From: Pilasporangium apinafurcum
Taxonomy: Eukaryota > Oomycota > Peronosporomycetes > Pythiales > Pythiaceae
Assembly: GCA_001600495.1 (NCBI GenBank)
Contig: BCKE01000014.1
Coordinates: 432,063 to 496,062 of the forward strand
Direction of reading: 5' to 3'
Length of the DNA stretch: 64,000 bases
The number at the start of each line of letters is the position of its first letter. Within the stretch, counting starts at the first letter, position 1. Under the pieces are notes generated by a model. That model worked only from the letters and a program-made list of their open reading frames with translations. It had not been told where the DNA came from and did not search any database. Positions 33,880 through 43,771 of this stretch are shown here, in pieces. The position numbers and the translations under genes are program-made.

Positions 33880-36505
33880 ATGGTGAAACGCGGGAATTTG
33901 CCCAATGAAGAAGTGGACCTTCATGCTAGCGGAGCGCCAAGTATCTCCTCCTCTGCTGTCTCCTCTACCTCCAATGTTGTGAATACCAGTCTCTCCGCCG
34001 CTGGGCCTGCCGGTGGACCGCTCGTGAATGGCCCTGCCAGTGTATCTGCTGTGTGGTCATACTTTGAGAAGGACGCCATGGGGAACTCCATCTGTAAATT
34101 CTGCGACCGTGTGATTAAAGGCCACCATTCGTCCAACTTGCTTTCGCATTTGCGGACAGCTGGTCGCACCGATCCGGCGCACCAGCAAGCGAATGCGGTC
34201 TGCGAGGAGCACCGCGAACACAAGCGAAACGTGAAGCGACAGAAACTCGTGACGGCCGTTCCTACGCTCCACTCCTCCCTGGGTCTCCCCCATGCGGATT
34301 TAGTTGGGGGAGTATATGCACACTTAGCCACTAGTGGCTCCCCTTTTCAACTGAAACGTGATATGGTTGGAGGTGGCGCGTACTTTACGTACCCTTCTGT
34401 GCTCACAAAGGAACAGCGGGAGGCGTTGGGGGTGGTCGTTAACCAGGAACAATTCACGCAAGACGTGGCGCTCATGGCGCTCGTAGATAATTTACCGCTC
34501 ACGTTTGCCTCAAAACCTGGCTTTAGTTATTTGTTGACGCAACTCGTGGGCGAGAGACGACTTGTGGCCCCCAGTAGTGATGCACTCGTGAAAAGTGCAC
34601 TATTGCTGCAGGAGTCAATGTTTTTAAACATCAAAATGCTGCTGTCGAGAGCAAAAGGGGTAAATGATATGCTACGTATATGCTTGTTTTTGTTTGATAG
34701 AATGACCTATGCACTCATGCTTTGCTTTAGGTGGCTGTTTCCTTGGAGATTTGGAAGCATCCGTCGCTGCTTTCAGCTAAAACGCCGCAGTATCTGGCTG
34801 TGAAGGTGCATTTTAGCGTCAATTTCCGCAAATATGATCTCGTTATTGGTTGCACACCCGTAGAAAACAATATCGGTGTTGAAGGTTTGAAAGTGATCCT
34901 TGACCAGCACTTTGATGTACGTCCTCGTTTCCTATTTTCTCTACTCGGTCTATTATGAGTCTAACGTGTATATCTTAATTGTAGCACATGGGTATTAAGG
35001 AGAAAGTGATTGCGTGTGTGGTTGACGATCTTCCGTTCACGCACGTCGATGGCTCTCCTCTTGCTGCCAGTGATCTCCCATCGCTCTTCACTGTTTCCGA
35101 GCTTGACAGTCGACTCGTCACGCCCTACGCGACACACAATACTGTATTATTGATCACTGCCGTAGAGAGACTGCGTCAGTGTCTGACCAAGAAGCTCTTT
35201 ATCAAGACGTTTCCTGATGTTGTGATCGGAATCGACGAGTTTTTGCGGCGGCTTTCGGCTAACGTCGACGCGTGTGCGTTGTTCCAGCAGGAGAATCCGC
35301 TTTTCGATCTGCAGAGCTACCTCTCGATGTCGTCATCAACATCTTCTTCCTATTACGACTTCCTTCGCGTGTTCCAGAGACATGTGCCAGCGCTAGAGCA
35401 AGTTGCGCACGACAATGGCGTTGAGTTTCTGCCGATCTCCGCGATTGAATGGATTGGCTTTATCGTGAAAAAACTGCGGCCATTCACGCGATATGCCGAG
35501 GCATTTGAGGGCGAACAGAACAAGGGAACCGGTAGCGACAAGGAAATCCACAAAAATGGCATTTCGAGCGTCTCCACCATTGCTGCTGCGCTGGCAGTGT
35601 ACGCGGAAAAGCTGGCGGCCACGGCGGCGGATGTGCCATCGCATTTAGATCCGCCGGCCTGGAAGCAATTTTTCACAGCACTGGCGAAGAAATTGCGGGG
35701 GGATTTGGTGTCATTGCCACCGATTTGTTATGCAGCAACGCTGTTTGATCCACGATACAAAGACCGTGCGTCATGTTATTTGTCCCCAGAAACGGAGTGC
35801 GATGTTGGTAAAGCGTATCTCAGCCGGCTTTTTCTGTTGACACCAGACGTGGACGAAGCTACTACCGCTGTAGCCACAGATGAACGTGGACAACCATCGA
35901 GTGAAAATGGGACGGAAAGTGAGGCCAAAACAACCAAAGCATCATTTGGCGGCGAACTCAAACCAGCAGAATCTGCTGCGGCTGAAGATGTAGTCGCTGG
36001 TGGTTCTAGCGAGCCGACCGAAGACGAAGAGGATGACGATTTACTTGCGCATCTCCCATCGTCAGCATCGAAAGAGGCGTTGCAGGAGGACAGTGAGTTG
36101 GTGACGACGTGGCAGAAAGAATTGGCAGCGTACTTGAGTCTCCCTGTGACGGGGCGAAACGCCGATCCGTTGGCGTGGTGGAAAGTGAATCAGCTGCGCT
36201 TCCCGTTGATTTCACCGTGCGCTGAGATGATGTTGTCCATCCCAGCGGCGTCATCGAGTGGTGAAAGTGTTTGCAGCGCTATTCACCAAGTGTTGCTACG
36301 CACCGAGGGGCTTAACTGTGATCAAGTTGTTGCCAGTAACCCCAGTCTCTTGGAAGCGTTTTTGTGTTTTCAACGGAACAAAGAGTATGCGCTCGAATGG
36401 TTTCGCGGAGGAGCTGGAAACTCGATGGCAGAGGCAGCAGTATTGGCTACGGACCTGGAAAACGGTGGCGCACCAAGCAATTTCAAGACCATCGAGAATG
36501 TGTAA
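33880..36505 (+). CDS. BED-finger/hAT transposase-derived protein, possibly domesticated
   Basis: Three exons (33880-34659, 34731-34916, 34985-36505) give 828 residues with an unbroken frame. A BED-type zinc finger lies at about residues 60-110 ('[18 protein letters not shown]', then '[15 protein letters not shown]'). The middle follows the hAT RNase H-like fold: '[20 protein letters not shown]' aligns with the first catalytic strand, where Glu stands in the Asp position, and '[13 protein letters not shown]' replaces the usual DNAAN motif. The C terminus matches the hAT dimerisation domain ('[20 protein letters not shown]', '[17 protein letters not shown]'). No terminal inverted repeats or target duplications are visible at either side. 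Intact exons, introns and altered catalytic motifs suggest a host gene of transposase origin, perhaps a DNA-binding regulator. Confidence 0.75.
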
Positions 36506-36756
36506 GGATCGCGGATACTCATGAAAAACTATATTTTGTCTCAGATCTATGGTAGTTCACACAATAAGAACAGGAATATGATATATAGGGATTGTGTTCA
36601 TGCAGAATCAGTTCATGACTTGAAAACAGCAGCCGTGTAATTTCAATACCATCTGAACAGATCGACAGTGGTGTATTGGTCAAACTTTCACAAATACGTA
36701 CTATAAATCCAGTACAACAAGTTACAACCATGTTTCTATGCAAATGCACTTGCAGT

Positions 36757-38585
36757 TTATGCCTGCACTGCCTGTGCTTGAGGTCGTGGCGATCCCGCTC
36801 GGCGTGTTGCACTGGCGAACGCTTCGCCATGGACATTTGTGACTTCGGCATTCCGCAAAAACGCACCCAACGCTCCTAGATAGCCTTCATGTTTGCAAAA
36901 GCGCGCTTCCATCGTACCCTGAGACCAGAAATTGATCGCATACGCCAACGTCCGGCCCGAAATCTTGTTGTGCCGCAGAAAGTTGCCGACGAAGAAAATG
37001 CGCTTGGTCTTGTATAAGCACGAATTCAAGAACGCGATCTGACCGATGTTTTGCGTGATCATAATCAACAACGAGCGAGCAATATCAGCATCTGTCACGT
37101 TCTCGCGCGACTGGGTCATCATTTTACCAAAACTGCTCGCGATTCGCCAAGCGGGAAGGTTAAATTTCTCGTAGGCGCCACCAAAGATGTCGCCAACGTT
37201 CATGTCGACCGAAGCATTGGAGCCATTGACGCACAACTCCAGCGCATCATCAAATGACTGGCATTTTGTTAAGAGTCGACAGAGCCCCCAGTAGGTTCCT
37301 CCCCCGATGCTACTACCACTCACACGTTCATAATCGCCGGGTCCCTTGACATGTAACACGCTCACACCCGATCCAATACTCACAAGCTGCACAAAGTCGA
37401 ATTATAGAATGAGAGTGAATTAATACCAGTGCGAAAGAAAGCCAATGAAGCACGTACCAGATAAGGGAAAATGTCTTCATCAACGTCATACTGGATGACT
37501 TTCACACGAGACGCAGCGAGTGATTGAAAATCGACGTCCTACGCACCAAATAAAATGCACCAAGAGATGTCGATTACGAAGTGCGGTCGCCCCAAACATT
37601 ATAGAGAAATTAGCAAAAAAGTAGACAAACCTCAAAAGTGTAAACTTCATCGGACAGCGTTGTGAGCAGAAAATTCAATCCAAGAATGGTGCAGTCCATC
37701 TCGTTGTACTTCTCCAGGTCAATTGCTGCGCGTTCACTGAGCATCGGCGCATACTGGGCAATACCACATTCTTCATTGCAACCAAACCACATAACATTTA
37801 ATAACAAAAAACTGATGCCCATACCTTATGTGCCCCTCCGCCTGTACATGGGATTGACCGCAGCGACTGATGAAAACCTTTATTTGCGATGAATTCAATC
37901 GCATCTTCCGTGTGGCTGGTCTCAAAACGGATGAAGTGAAAAACCTGTAGATATGGAATGCGGAATTAGCACCAGTTATTACCACATTCACCGTAAAACA
38001 ACAAAAATTATCTGCCACAACTTACGCCTTGAAGAGGCTTGGAATGCACACGCAGCCGCACGTCCTGGACGCCTGTTTTCCCAAACATTTCGTTTTCCAT
38101 GAGAAAATTCGTCACCTCTCCCGCTGCGATCTCTTGTGACACTGATCGCGGACGCTTGCGATGGTCCACCATGGAATCACCGCCGCGTTTTTCAAAGTAC
38201 ACGATCTTTGCCAGTGTTCCACCTGTGACCGAAGAAAGACCAAAACACATTTGCATCAAACATAAATGTACAGCATGTCAATTGTCAGTCATACATCTCT
38301 CCATAACACAGCAAAGTCACGATGAGATATTTAGCAATCTCACCAATGTCCAGGCCAAAGCAGTGTCCCAAATCCGAACTACACCATGATAAGACCAAGT
38401 AAGTTTTTTAGAATCAGATGTAATGTGTGTTGAACGTACTTTTTAGAGATTTTCTTAAAGGTGACGCGCTGCCGCCATAGTCGATAGCGGTCTCTTTTGC
38501 GACGGATGCATAGTAGCACCACAGAGGAGGAGAAGAGAAGGAAGCCACTCGTCACGAGTGCCTGCTCCACTGCTGTTCCGCCCAT
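36757..38585 (-). CDS. PANK: Type II pantothenate kinase with N-terminal membrane anchor
   Basis: Seven exons (38585-38440, 38378-38344, 38222-38026, 37944-37825, 37753-37631, 37538-37458, 37386-36757) encode 443 residues. It catalyses ATP-dependent phosphorylation of pantothenate, the first and rate-limiting step to coenzyme A. Eukaryotic PANK landmarks: 'FGLDIGGTLAKIVYFE' (phosphate loop, assembled across an intron), 'HFIRFETSHTEDAIEFIANK', 'CTGGGAHKYAP', 'SIGSGVSVLHV', 'GSSIGGGTYWGLCRLLT', and 'NFLRHNKISGRTLAYAINFW'. Before the kinase domain, residues about 9-28 form a hydrophobic helix ('ALVTSGFLLFSSSVVLLCIR') followed by basic residues, a likely membrane anchor that is unusual among PANKs. 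Exon 5 uses a GTTTGT donor. Confidence 0.93.
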
Positions 38586-38782
38586 TTTTGCGGGCTCCGT
38601 CGTTTCTTCTGAGCACTTGGAACCTCCTGATGACGAAGGAGATCACTTCGCGGAACTGCAAGATGATGATTTTATCTCTTATTGGTGGAAAATAAGAAAT
38701 TATTTTAGCCAATAAAGATGTCTTACCAAAAATACCATATATAATATTTTATTTATGGATATTTTAATCTTTATTCCCCCGC

Positions 38783-39285
38783 TTCTCCCATCGGTGGGGT
38801 ATACTTTGACGTATTTTTTTCCTCTCTATCGATAGAAGCAGAAACTTGTTTCCAATTCTCCGCAATGAGCGCCACTTTTCTTTTCAAGAACGGGTGCAAA
38901 ACGACGACAGTGCGTGCCCGAGGAGATCGAGTGCGTGGAGAATCAAAGTGACTGTCCAGAAAATGTGACACGATAGTATCGGTGTGAAAGGAAGGCAAGC
39001 ATCATAGATACGACTATAAGGAACACTTTACAATAAAGACTTGTTCTTAGTGTGAGAGAATCAACCACATGTTCGAGCACCAGAAAGTCTTTCAGTGTCC
39101 TTACTGCAAGTTCGTTCTCGATAGGGATGTCAATGCTGCGAGGGACATCTTTTTAAAGAATTAACACCTACTCTCCTGCACTCGTCGACTTCAGATGTCG
39201 GAGACGCCTACTCCGCTGTGTCTAGTCTAAGCTAGCTTTTGTTAGTTAAGTCAGACCCAAACAATAACGGTTAAAGCTAAAGCTG
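38783..39285 (+). mobile_element. TnpB-like nuclease fragment, copy C2 with RuvC-III end
   Basis: In the plus sense this contains 'EHFTIKTCS' followed, after one stop, by 'CERINHMFEHQKVFQCPYC' and 'KFVLDRDVNAARDIFLKN' then a stop at about 39164. That is the C4 zinc ribbon and RuvC-III motif (DRDVNAAR) of TnpB. The conserved region continues about 100 bases past the stop, with GGAG(7 bases)CTCC forming a short stem near 39200. The upstream end has the hairpin CCCA/TGGG (38787-38798). The helical 'HYKFK' segment seen in C1 is missing here. There is no serine or tyrosine transposase nearby. Confidence 0.75.
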
Positions 39286-39404
39286 AACATGGATAAAGCA
39301 AGATTCATTTTGATACATTCAAGAACAAGCATCCAACTATAAGTGTTAAGCAGTCGCACTTAACAGAGGTTTGGATTGCAGCAGTTGAAAACCGTACTTT
39401 GTAA

Positions 39405-39705
39405 AAAAAGTATCTGGGTTCAACTCATTTTGAGGAGCGGGTGGGTCTACAATGCAATGGGTTTTCATTACATATGAATTTTGGGATAAATCAATAATGC
39501 AAATTTCTAAAGTTTAGAGCTATTTCTATTTAGTGACATGAGAATAGCGAGCATCACTATTTCTTCCATGTTTGGTGAAGCATGCTTTGTTTACGGATAA
39601 ACCGTAAATAGTAAGCAATTGCACCCCAGCAAAAATTATTTCCATATCACCGAAATATCGTACTTTGTAAAAAAAATATCCAGGTTCAACTCATTTTGAG
39701 AGGCA
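39405..39705. repeat. Direct repeat of about 45 bases, two copies
   Basis: Near-identical segments at about 39403-39449 and 39659-39704 share TACTTTGTAAAAAAA followed by GGTTCAACTCATTTTGAG with a few mismatches. The second copy lies immediately upstream of element C3, so the first may be the abandoned 5' end of another copy of the same family. Confidence 0.6.
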
Positions 39706-39717
39706 AGTGTCTCATCA

Positions 39718-40089
39718 CATATAATTTCTCCTACCCGTAGGATGCACTCTGATATGCTTTTTTGAAGTGAAACAATCCCTATCGATAGAAATTTGTTTCC
39801 AATTCTACGCAACGAACTCTCTTCTTTTCGGGAACGGATGCGAAGCGATGGCAATGGATGTTATAGGAGATCAAATGCGCGGAAAATCAAAGCGATTGTC
39901 CAGAAAGCATGACACGATAGTATCGGTGCGGAAGGAAGCCAAAGATCACACTAGAAACATCTTTTTCAAGAATAAACACTTATTCATTGAGTCTGAGTGT
40001 CGGAGATGGCTACTCCACGGTTGTCTAGTCTTAATTAGCTTTTGCTGTTGAATCGCACCCAAACAAAAAACAGGAGCTCTTCCCTAAAG
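39718..40089 (+). mobile_element. TnpB-like nuclease fragment, copy C3 (internally deleted)
   Basis: Plus-strand copy of the C family. It shares the 5' hairpin CCTAC/GTAGG (39730-39741), the segment encoding 'FGNGCEAMAMDVIGDQMRGK' and 'DTIVSV', and the 3' end encoding 'RNIFFKN' plus the following non-coding tail with GGAG/CTCC. The zinc finger and most of RuvC-III are deleted between these parts. The tail matches C1 closely (ACAGGAGCTC.TCCCT). C1 and C3 are thus separate deletion derivatives. Confidence 0.65.
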
Positions 40090-40322
40090 TGTAATTGACT
40101 AATTGAGCAAGTGAACATAGGCAAAGCAAACAGCAAATTTCTTTTTAACCTTATTTTCCTCCCAGATCATCGGTGTCATAACATCACCATGTTTCACAAG
40201 GCTGGATTGATAATTGAGTCAGCGGATTTAAAACAGGAATGCTATGGTCCGTAGTTTTGGGACCCGCAAATATTCGCTTTTTTACAATTGAGATGGCGTT
40301 GTATGATGAGGCGGATCGGGTG

Positions 40323-40336
40323 CTGGTAGCTACCAG
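40323..40336. repeat. 14-bp perfect palindrome at outer edge of Fanzor A2
   Basis: CTGGTAGCTACCAG is a perfect palindrome 15 bases outside the nested hairpin of A2. A related CTGGTAACCAG sits at the same place outside the third A-family end (about 42782-42796), so it belongs to the element and probably marks its terminus. Confidence 0.6.
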
Positions 40337-40350
40337 TATACAGACTAGCC

Positions 40351-40394
40351 GTGTGGACACGTTTGAGAGTGTTAGACTCTCCCGTTGTCCACAC
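40351..40394 (-). repeat. Nested hairpin at the 3' end of Fanzor A2
   Basis: GTGTGGACA (40351-40359) pairs perfectly with TGTCCACAC (40386-40394). Inside, GAGAGT (40365-40370) pairs with ACTCTC (40376-40381) around GTTAG. It is homologous to 1906-1945 in A1, where the inner stem is shorter. Position relative to RuvC-III fits a guide-RNA scaffold or recombination end; function is inferred. Confidence 0.7.
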
Positions 40395-40956
40395 ATACGC
40401 TTCCTACACTCTATCCTCCTCGTCGTAACTCTGATGGTCTTGAAAGTCTACATAGGAGACACATGGCGAGCGTAAAAATGTTCTTTGACGCATTCACATC
40501 TCGCTCCCACGTCATTCTGTACTCACTGCTGTCGCAGCGGAGAACCTGGTGGGAAACTCAACGCCTGCACTTCGGACAGCTTTTTTGTCGGAAATGGCGT
40601 CTTCTCAAGCTGCTGGTAGCACTCAGAGCACCGTTGGCTTGTATAGTACTCATCGATCTGCAGCACTGTCGCATACTTTGCCAGCTCACGTATGAACTAC
40701 TTCATGAGCCCGTGCACATGACTCTTGATGAAGTTCTGTTGACTTCAGTCACCAAATCCAATGCAAACTTGAGGACTCGATGTAGGCACCAACCGCTTTG
40801 CCAGATGTGCTAATGCTTTCCGACTAAATCTGGACTGAAGGAAACCCCATTTACGAAATGCATGCGATACACAAAAGCTCACCAAGAAGTCGAAATGTCT
40901 CCACAGATACTTGACATTTGTCACATACTAGTTGTATAACGTTGTCTTGAACGAAG

Positions 40957-41846
40957 NNNNNNNNNNNNNNNNNNNNNNNNNNNNNNNNNNNNNNNNNNNN
41001 NNNNNNNNNNNNNNNNNNNNNNNNNNNNNNNNNNNNNNNNNNNNNNNNNNNNNNNNNNNNNNNNNNNNNNNNNNNNNNNNNNNNNNNNNNNNNNNNNNNN
41101 NNNNNNNNNNNNNNNNNNNNNNNNNNNNNNNNNNNNNNNNNNNNNNNNNNNNNNNNNNNNNNNNNNNNNNNNNNNNNNNNNNNNNNNNNNNNNNNNNNNN
41201 NNNNNNNNNNNNNNNNNNNNNNNNNNNNNNNNNNNNNNNNNNNNNNNNNNNNNNNNNNNNNNNNNNNNNNNNNNNNNNNNNNNNNNNNNNNNNNNNNNNN
41301 NNNNNNNNNNNNNNNNNNNNNNNNNNNNNNNNNNNNNNNNNNNNNNNNNNNNNNNNNNNNNNNNNNNNNNNNNNNNNNNNNNNNNNNNNNNNNNNNNNNN
41401 NNNNNNNNNNNNNNNNNNNNNNNNNNNNNNNNNNNNNNNNNNNNNNNNNNNNNNNNNNNNNNNNNNNNNNNNNNNNNNNNNNNNNNNNNNNNNNNNNNNN
41501 NNNNNNNNNNNNNNNNNNNNNNNNNNNNNNNNNNNNNNNNNNNNNNNNNNNNNNNNNNNNNNNNNNNNNNNNNNNNNNNNNNNNNNNNNNNNNNNNNNNN
41601 NNNNNNNNNNNNNNNNNNNNNNNNNNNNNNNNNNNNNNNNNNNNNNNNNNNNNNNNNNNNNNNNNNNNNNNNNNNNNNNNNNNNNNNNNNNNNNNNNNNN
41701 NNNNNNNNNNNNNNNNNNNNNNNNNNNNNNNNNNNNNNNNNNNNNNNNNNNNNNNNNNNNNNNNNNNNNNNNNNNNNNNNNNNNNNNNNNNNNNNNNNNN
41801 NNNNNNNNNNNNNNNNNNNNNNNNNNNNNNNNNNNNNNNNNNNNNN
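40957..41846. other. Assembly gap (890 N)
   Basis: Run of undetermined bases inside Fanzor A2. Its two edges match exactly the positions of single Ns at 2511 and 3102 in copy A1, where 590 bases lie between them; the gap size is therefore probably an estimate. Any translation across it is meaningless. Confidence 0.99.
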
Positions 41847-42399
41847 CGCATTCATCTCATGTAGGACGGTCGTACTGATCTTGATGTGCACTGGGACGAA
41901 GGATGTCGACACTGACAGCAGCAAGAACACACGACATCCCACCAGCTTTGGTTCCTTCGACACTCGAAACTCCATGTACTGCAGCATCTTGTGCGTCTTG
42001 CTCAGAAAGTGAGAGAGATTTGCGTTCTTTTGATTGAGATAGTGGGTACACCTCCATCCACTTGTGAAGCTCGGTCTCTTCGCTTAGAAACGCTCCACTT
42101 TTGCGAAAACAGCTCGATATCAATGCTCTCGTCTCTTTGTCATTCTTTCCATAGCAAAGCTTGATATAACGATGGAGTCATTGATCAAAGTTGAGCACGA
42201 TGTGGTTTGTCGCGTTCACAAACATAGTGCTTGTCAGTTCATTGAGAGAGTGGGAGACATTGGACATTTGTGAAGTCGAGTACTCGTCCGCGAACAATAA
42301 TCGTTGTGCTCGGTAGATTAGAAGCATGTTGTTAAGATCGTTATCTTTATCACTACACACTCTTGCTAGGTTGCCATTTGCTTGTTAAAGTATCCCAGT

Positions 42400-42800
42400 G
42401 CAGCATCTGTAAAAAAAAACATCAGGGTGAGTTTCGGCAGTGGAGTGTTATCTTTGAGACAGCGGAGCACGTGCAGGTTCACGACGTGCTGGGCTTCAAT
42501 CTAGACTTTCTTCATCAGCAGCACTCGCTCGTTTATTCTTGCTGGATGATGGGATTGTGGCAGAGTGTCACCTACTTCATGGTGACAGTCGAGTACTTGA
42601 GTGCATCTTCTATTGATGCATCAGCCTCATGCTCGTCACACTTGCACTTGCATGCGTGGCTCATCGAGTTGGTGTTCGTATTTAATGCACAACTTGTTGT
42701 TCTGAAGCGACTGACGAGGAGAATTGAGTGTAGGAAGAGTATCCGTGAACAGCGAGGGAGTCTCTCTCAAACATGTCTGTATTCTGGTAACCAGCCGATA
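42400..42800 (+). mobile_element. Third Fanzor A-family right end (A3), diverged
   Basis: On the plus strand, about 42705-42800 matches the 3' ends of A1 and A2 read in their sense: GAGTGTAGGAAGAGTATCCG, the two-tier hairpin region (weaker here), CAAACATGTCTGTAT, and CTGGTAACCAG. Upstream sequence includes a possible zinc-binding pair ('QCSICKKKHQG', about 42390) and a degraded C-terminal stretch ('VFNAQLVVLKRLTRR'). It lies head to head with A2. Most of the nuclease gene is missing or unrecognisable. Confidence 0.55.
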
Positions 42801-43249
42801 GATTGATATCAGCAAGGACGTCGATTGCTGGTTGAAAATTTTCTTTTTTTGATGCTCAAGATATTTGCGTGAAATCATGCGGATTCTGCCAGACTCGCGG
42901 CCCAATTTTTGCACAATTTTCGGCTCCCATTCCAGTTGAATCCACAGGTCTTTAATAATTTATATTCTGCTCTGAAAGTATTATAGATACAGACGTAGCT
43001 GCTAAAAATTCATATATAGATTACTTAATAATTAATAATAATCTTTAAATAAATATTTTTGAAGAGGGCTTGGGAAAGGGGTTACTGCCTTATGATGGAC
43101 AGGATTCTTTGAAGAGTTCTGTAACGAATCGCGTTGGACTGTTCGTGTGTCAGCATGCATCTACAATTGCATTCTGTTTTTGGCGGTGGCACACACTGCT
43201 CATTCTCATTCTTGCTGGAACATCAACACTTAGTCTTCCACACCCACTC

Positions 43250-43771
43250 ATGGCTCCACAAACAAACTACAGCGGCGCGGCTACCACAAGACGCACAAAC
43301 GTTTCCAACGAAAATCGATTCGAACGCGAGATGGATAGAGTCCAGCAATACCTGTGCTCACACGTCTCCACGGACGAAGCGTATTTGCTGGGTGTCTACG
43401 ATAACCGGTCACGACATTACTATGCAGAGATTCAACAGTTCCTGATCCGCAAGCAGCAGTTTGAAAAAGCACGAGACGCTTTCCAACTTGCTGCTCCTAC
43501 AGTGGCCAAGCGCTCTTCGACCGGACATTCGGATGGCCGAGTATTGCTGCAAAACCTCGACGAGTACTTGAACGAACTAGATCCCAGTCTTTTCGAGTCT
43601 AGAGCCACTAGTCTCACCTCGGAGCAAGTACGCTCGCAAGCACCAACATTCCAGCGATCATCCAGCTACATCAAGCGAATGCAAGAGGCACATATGTGGC
43701 AGAATACGCGTGCGTCTGATACCCACGACAGTAATCATAATGACGGCGTCAGTATGTTCAATAGATATTAG
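43250..43771 (+). CDS. Small charged protein of unknown function
   Basis: A single open frame ending with a TAG at 43769-43771. The frame could begin at 43070, but that extension holds a hydrophobic, poorly plausible stretch, so I prefer the ATG at 43250 (173 residues, 'MAPQTNYSGAATTRRTNVSN'). The middle is predicted helical ('FEREMDRVQQYLCSHVSTDE', 'YYAEIQQFLIRKQQFEKARD') and the end is serine-rich. If the upstream ATG is used, residues 35-55 would be a membrane segment. I do not recognise a family. It is the first gene right of the element island and the intact frame and codon pattern argue for a real gene. Confidence 0.6.
   Translation: MAPQTNYSGAATTRRTNVSNENRFEREMDRVQQYLCSHVSTDEAYLLGVYDNRSRHYYAEIQQFLIRKQQFEKARDAFQLAAPTVAKRSSTGHSDGRVLLQNLDEYLNELDPSLFESRATSLTSEQVRSQAPTFQRSSSYIKRMQEAHMWQNTRASDTHDSNHNDGVSMFNRY

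Larger units (their letters stand above)
40351..42363 (-). mobile_element. Fanzor (TnpB-like nuclease) element, decayed copy A2, spanning assembly gap
   Basis: Minus-strand sister of A1, with an assembly gap (40957-41846) over its centre. The 5' part extends further than A1 and encodes 'FVNATNHIVLNFDQ', then 'LHRYIKLCYGKNDKETRALI', typical of a Fanzor N terminus. The 3' part encodes 'HQVLRCDSSEYRMTWERDVN' and 'ASKNIFTLAMCLLCRLSRP', the zinc ribbon and RuvC-III. A stop follows the N-terminal segment and the RuvC-II and RuvC-III parts are in different frames, so it is not intact as assembled. Similarity to A1 runs from the hairpin to 42283. No partner transposase is seen. Confidence 0.85.

Noticed and set aside
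40957-41846. Large repeat or satellite array
   Set aside because: This is a run of Ns, not sequence.
40851-41987. Long open frames across the N run
   Set aside because: They consist almost wholly of undetermined residues from the assembly gap and carry no information.
42363-42806. 147-residue plus-strand frame with a CxxC pair
   Set aside because: It overlaps a decayed Fanzor A-type end, has no convincing domain beyond one CxxC pair, and is better explained as element debris than as a gene.
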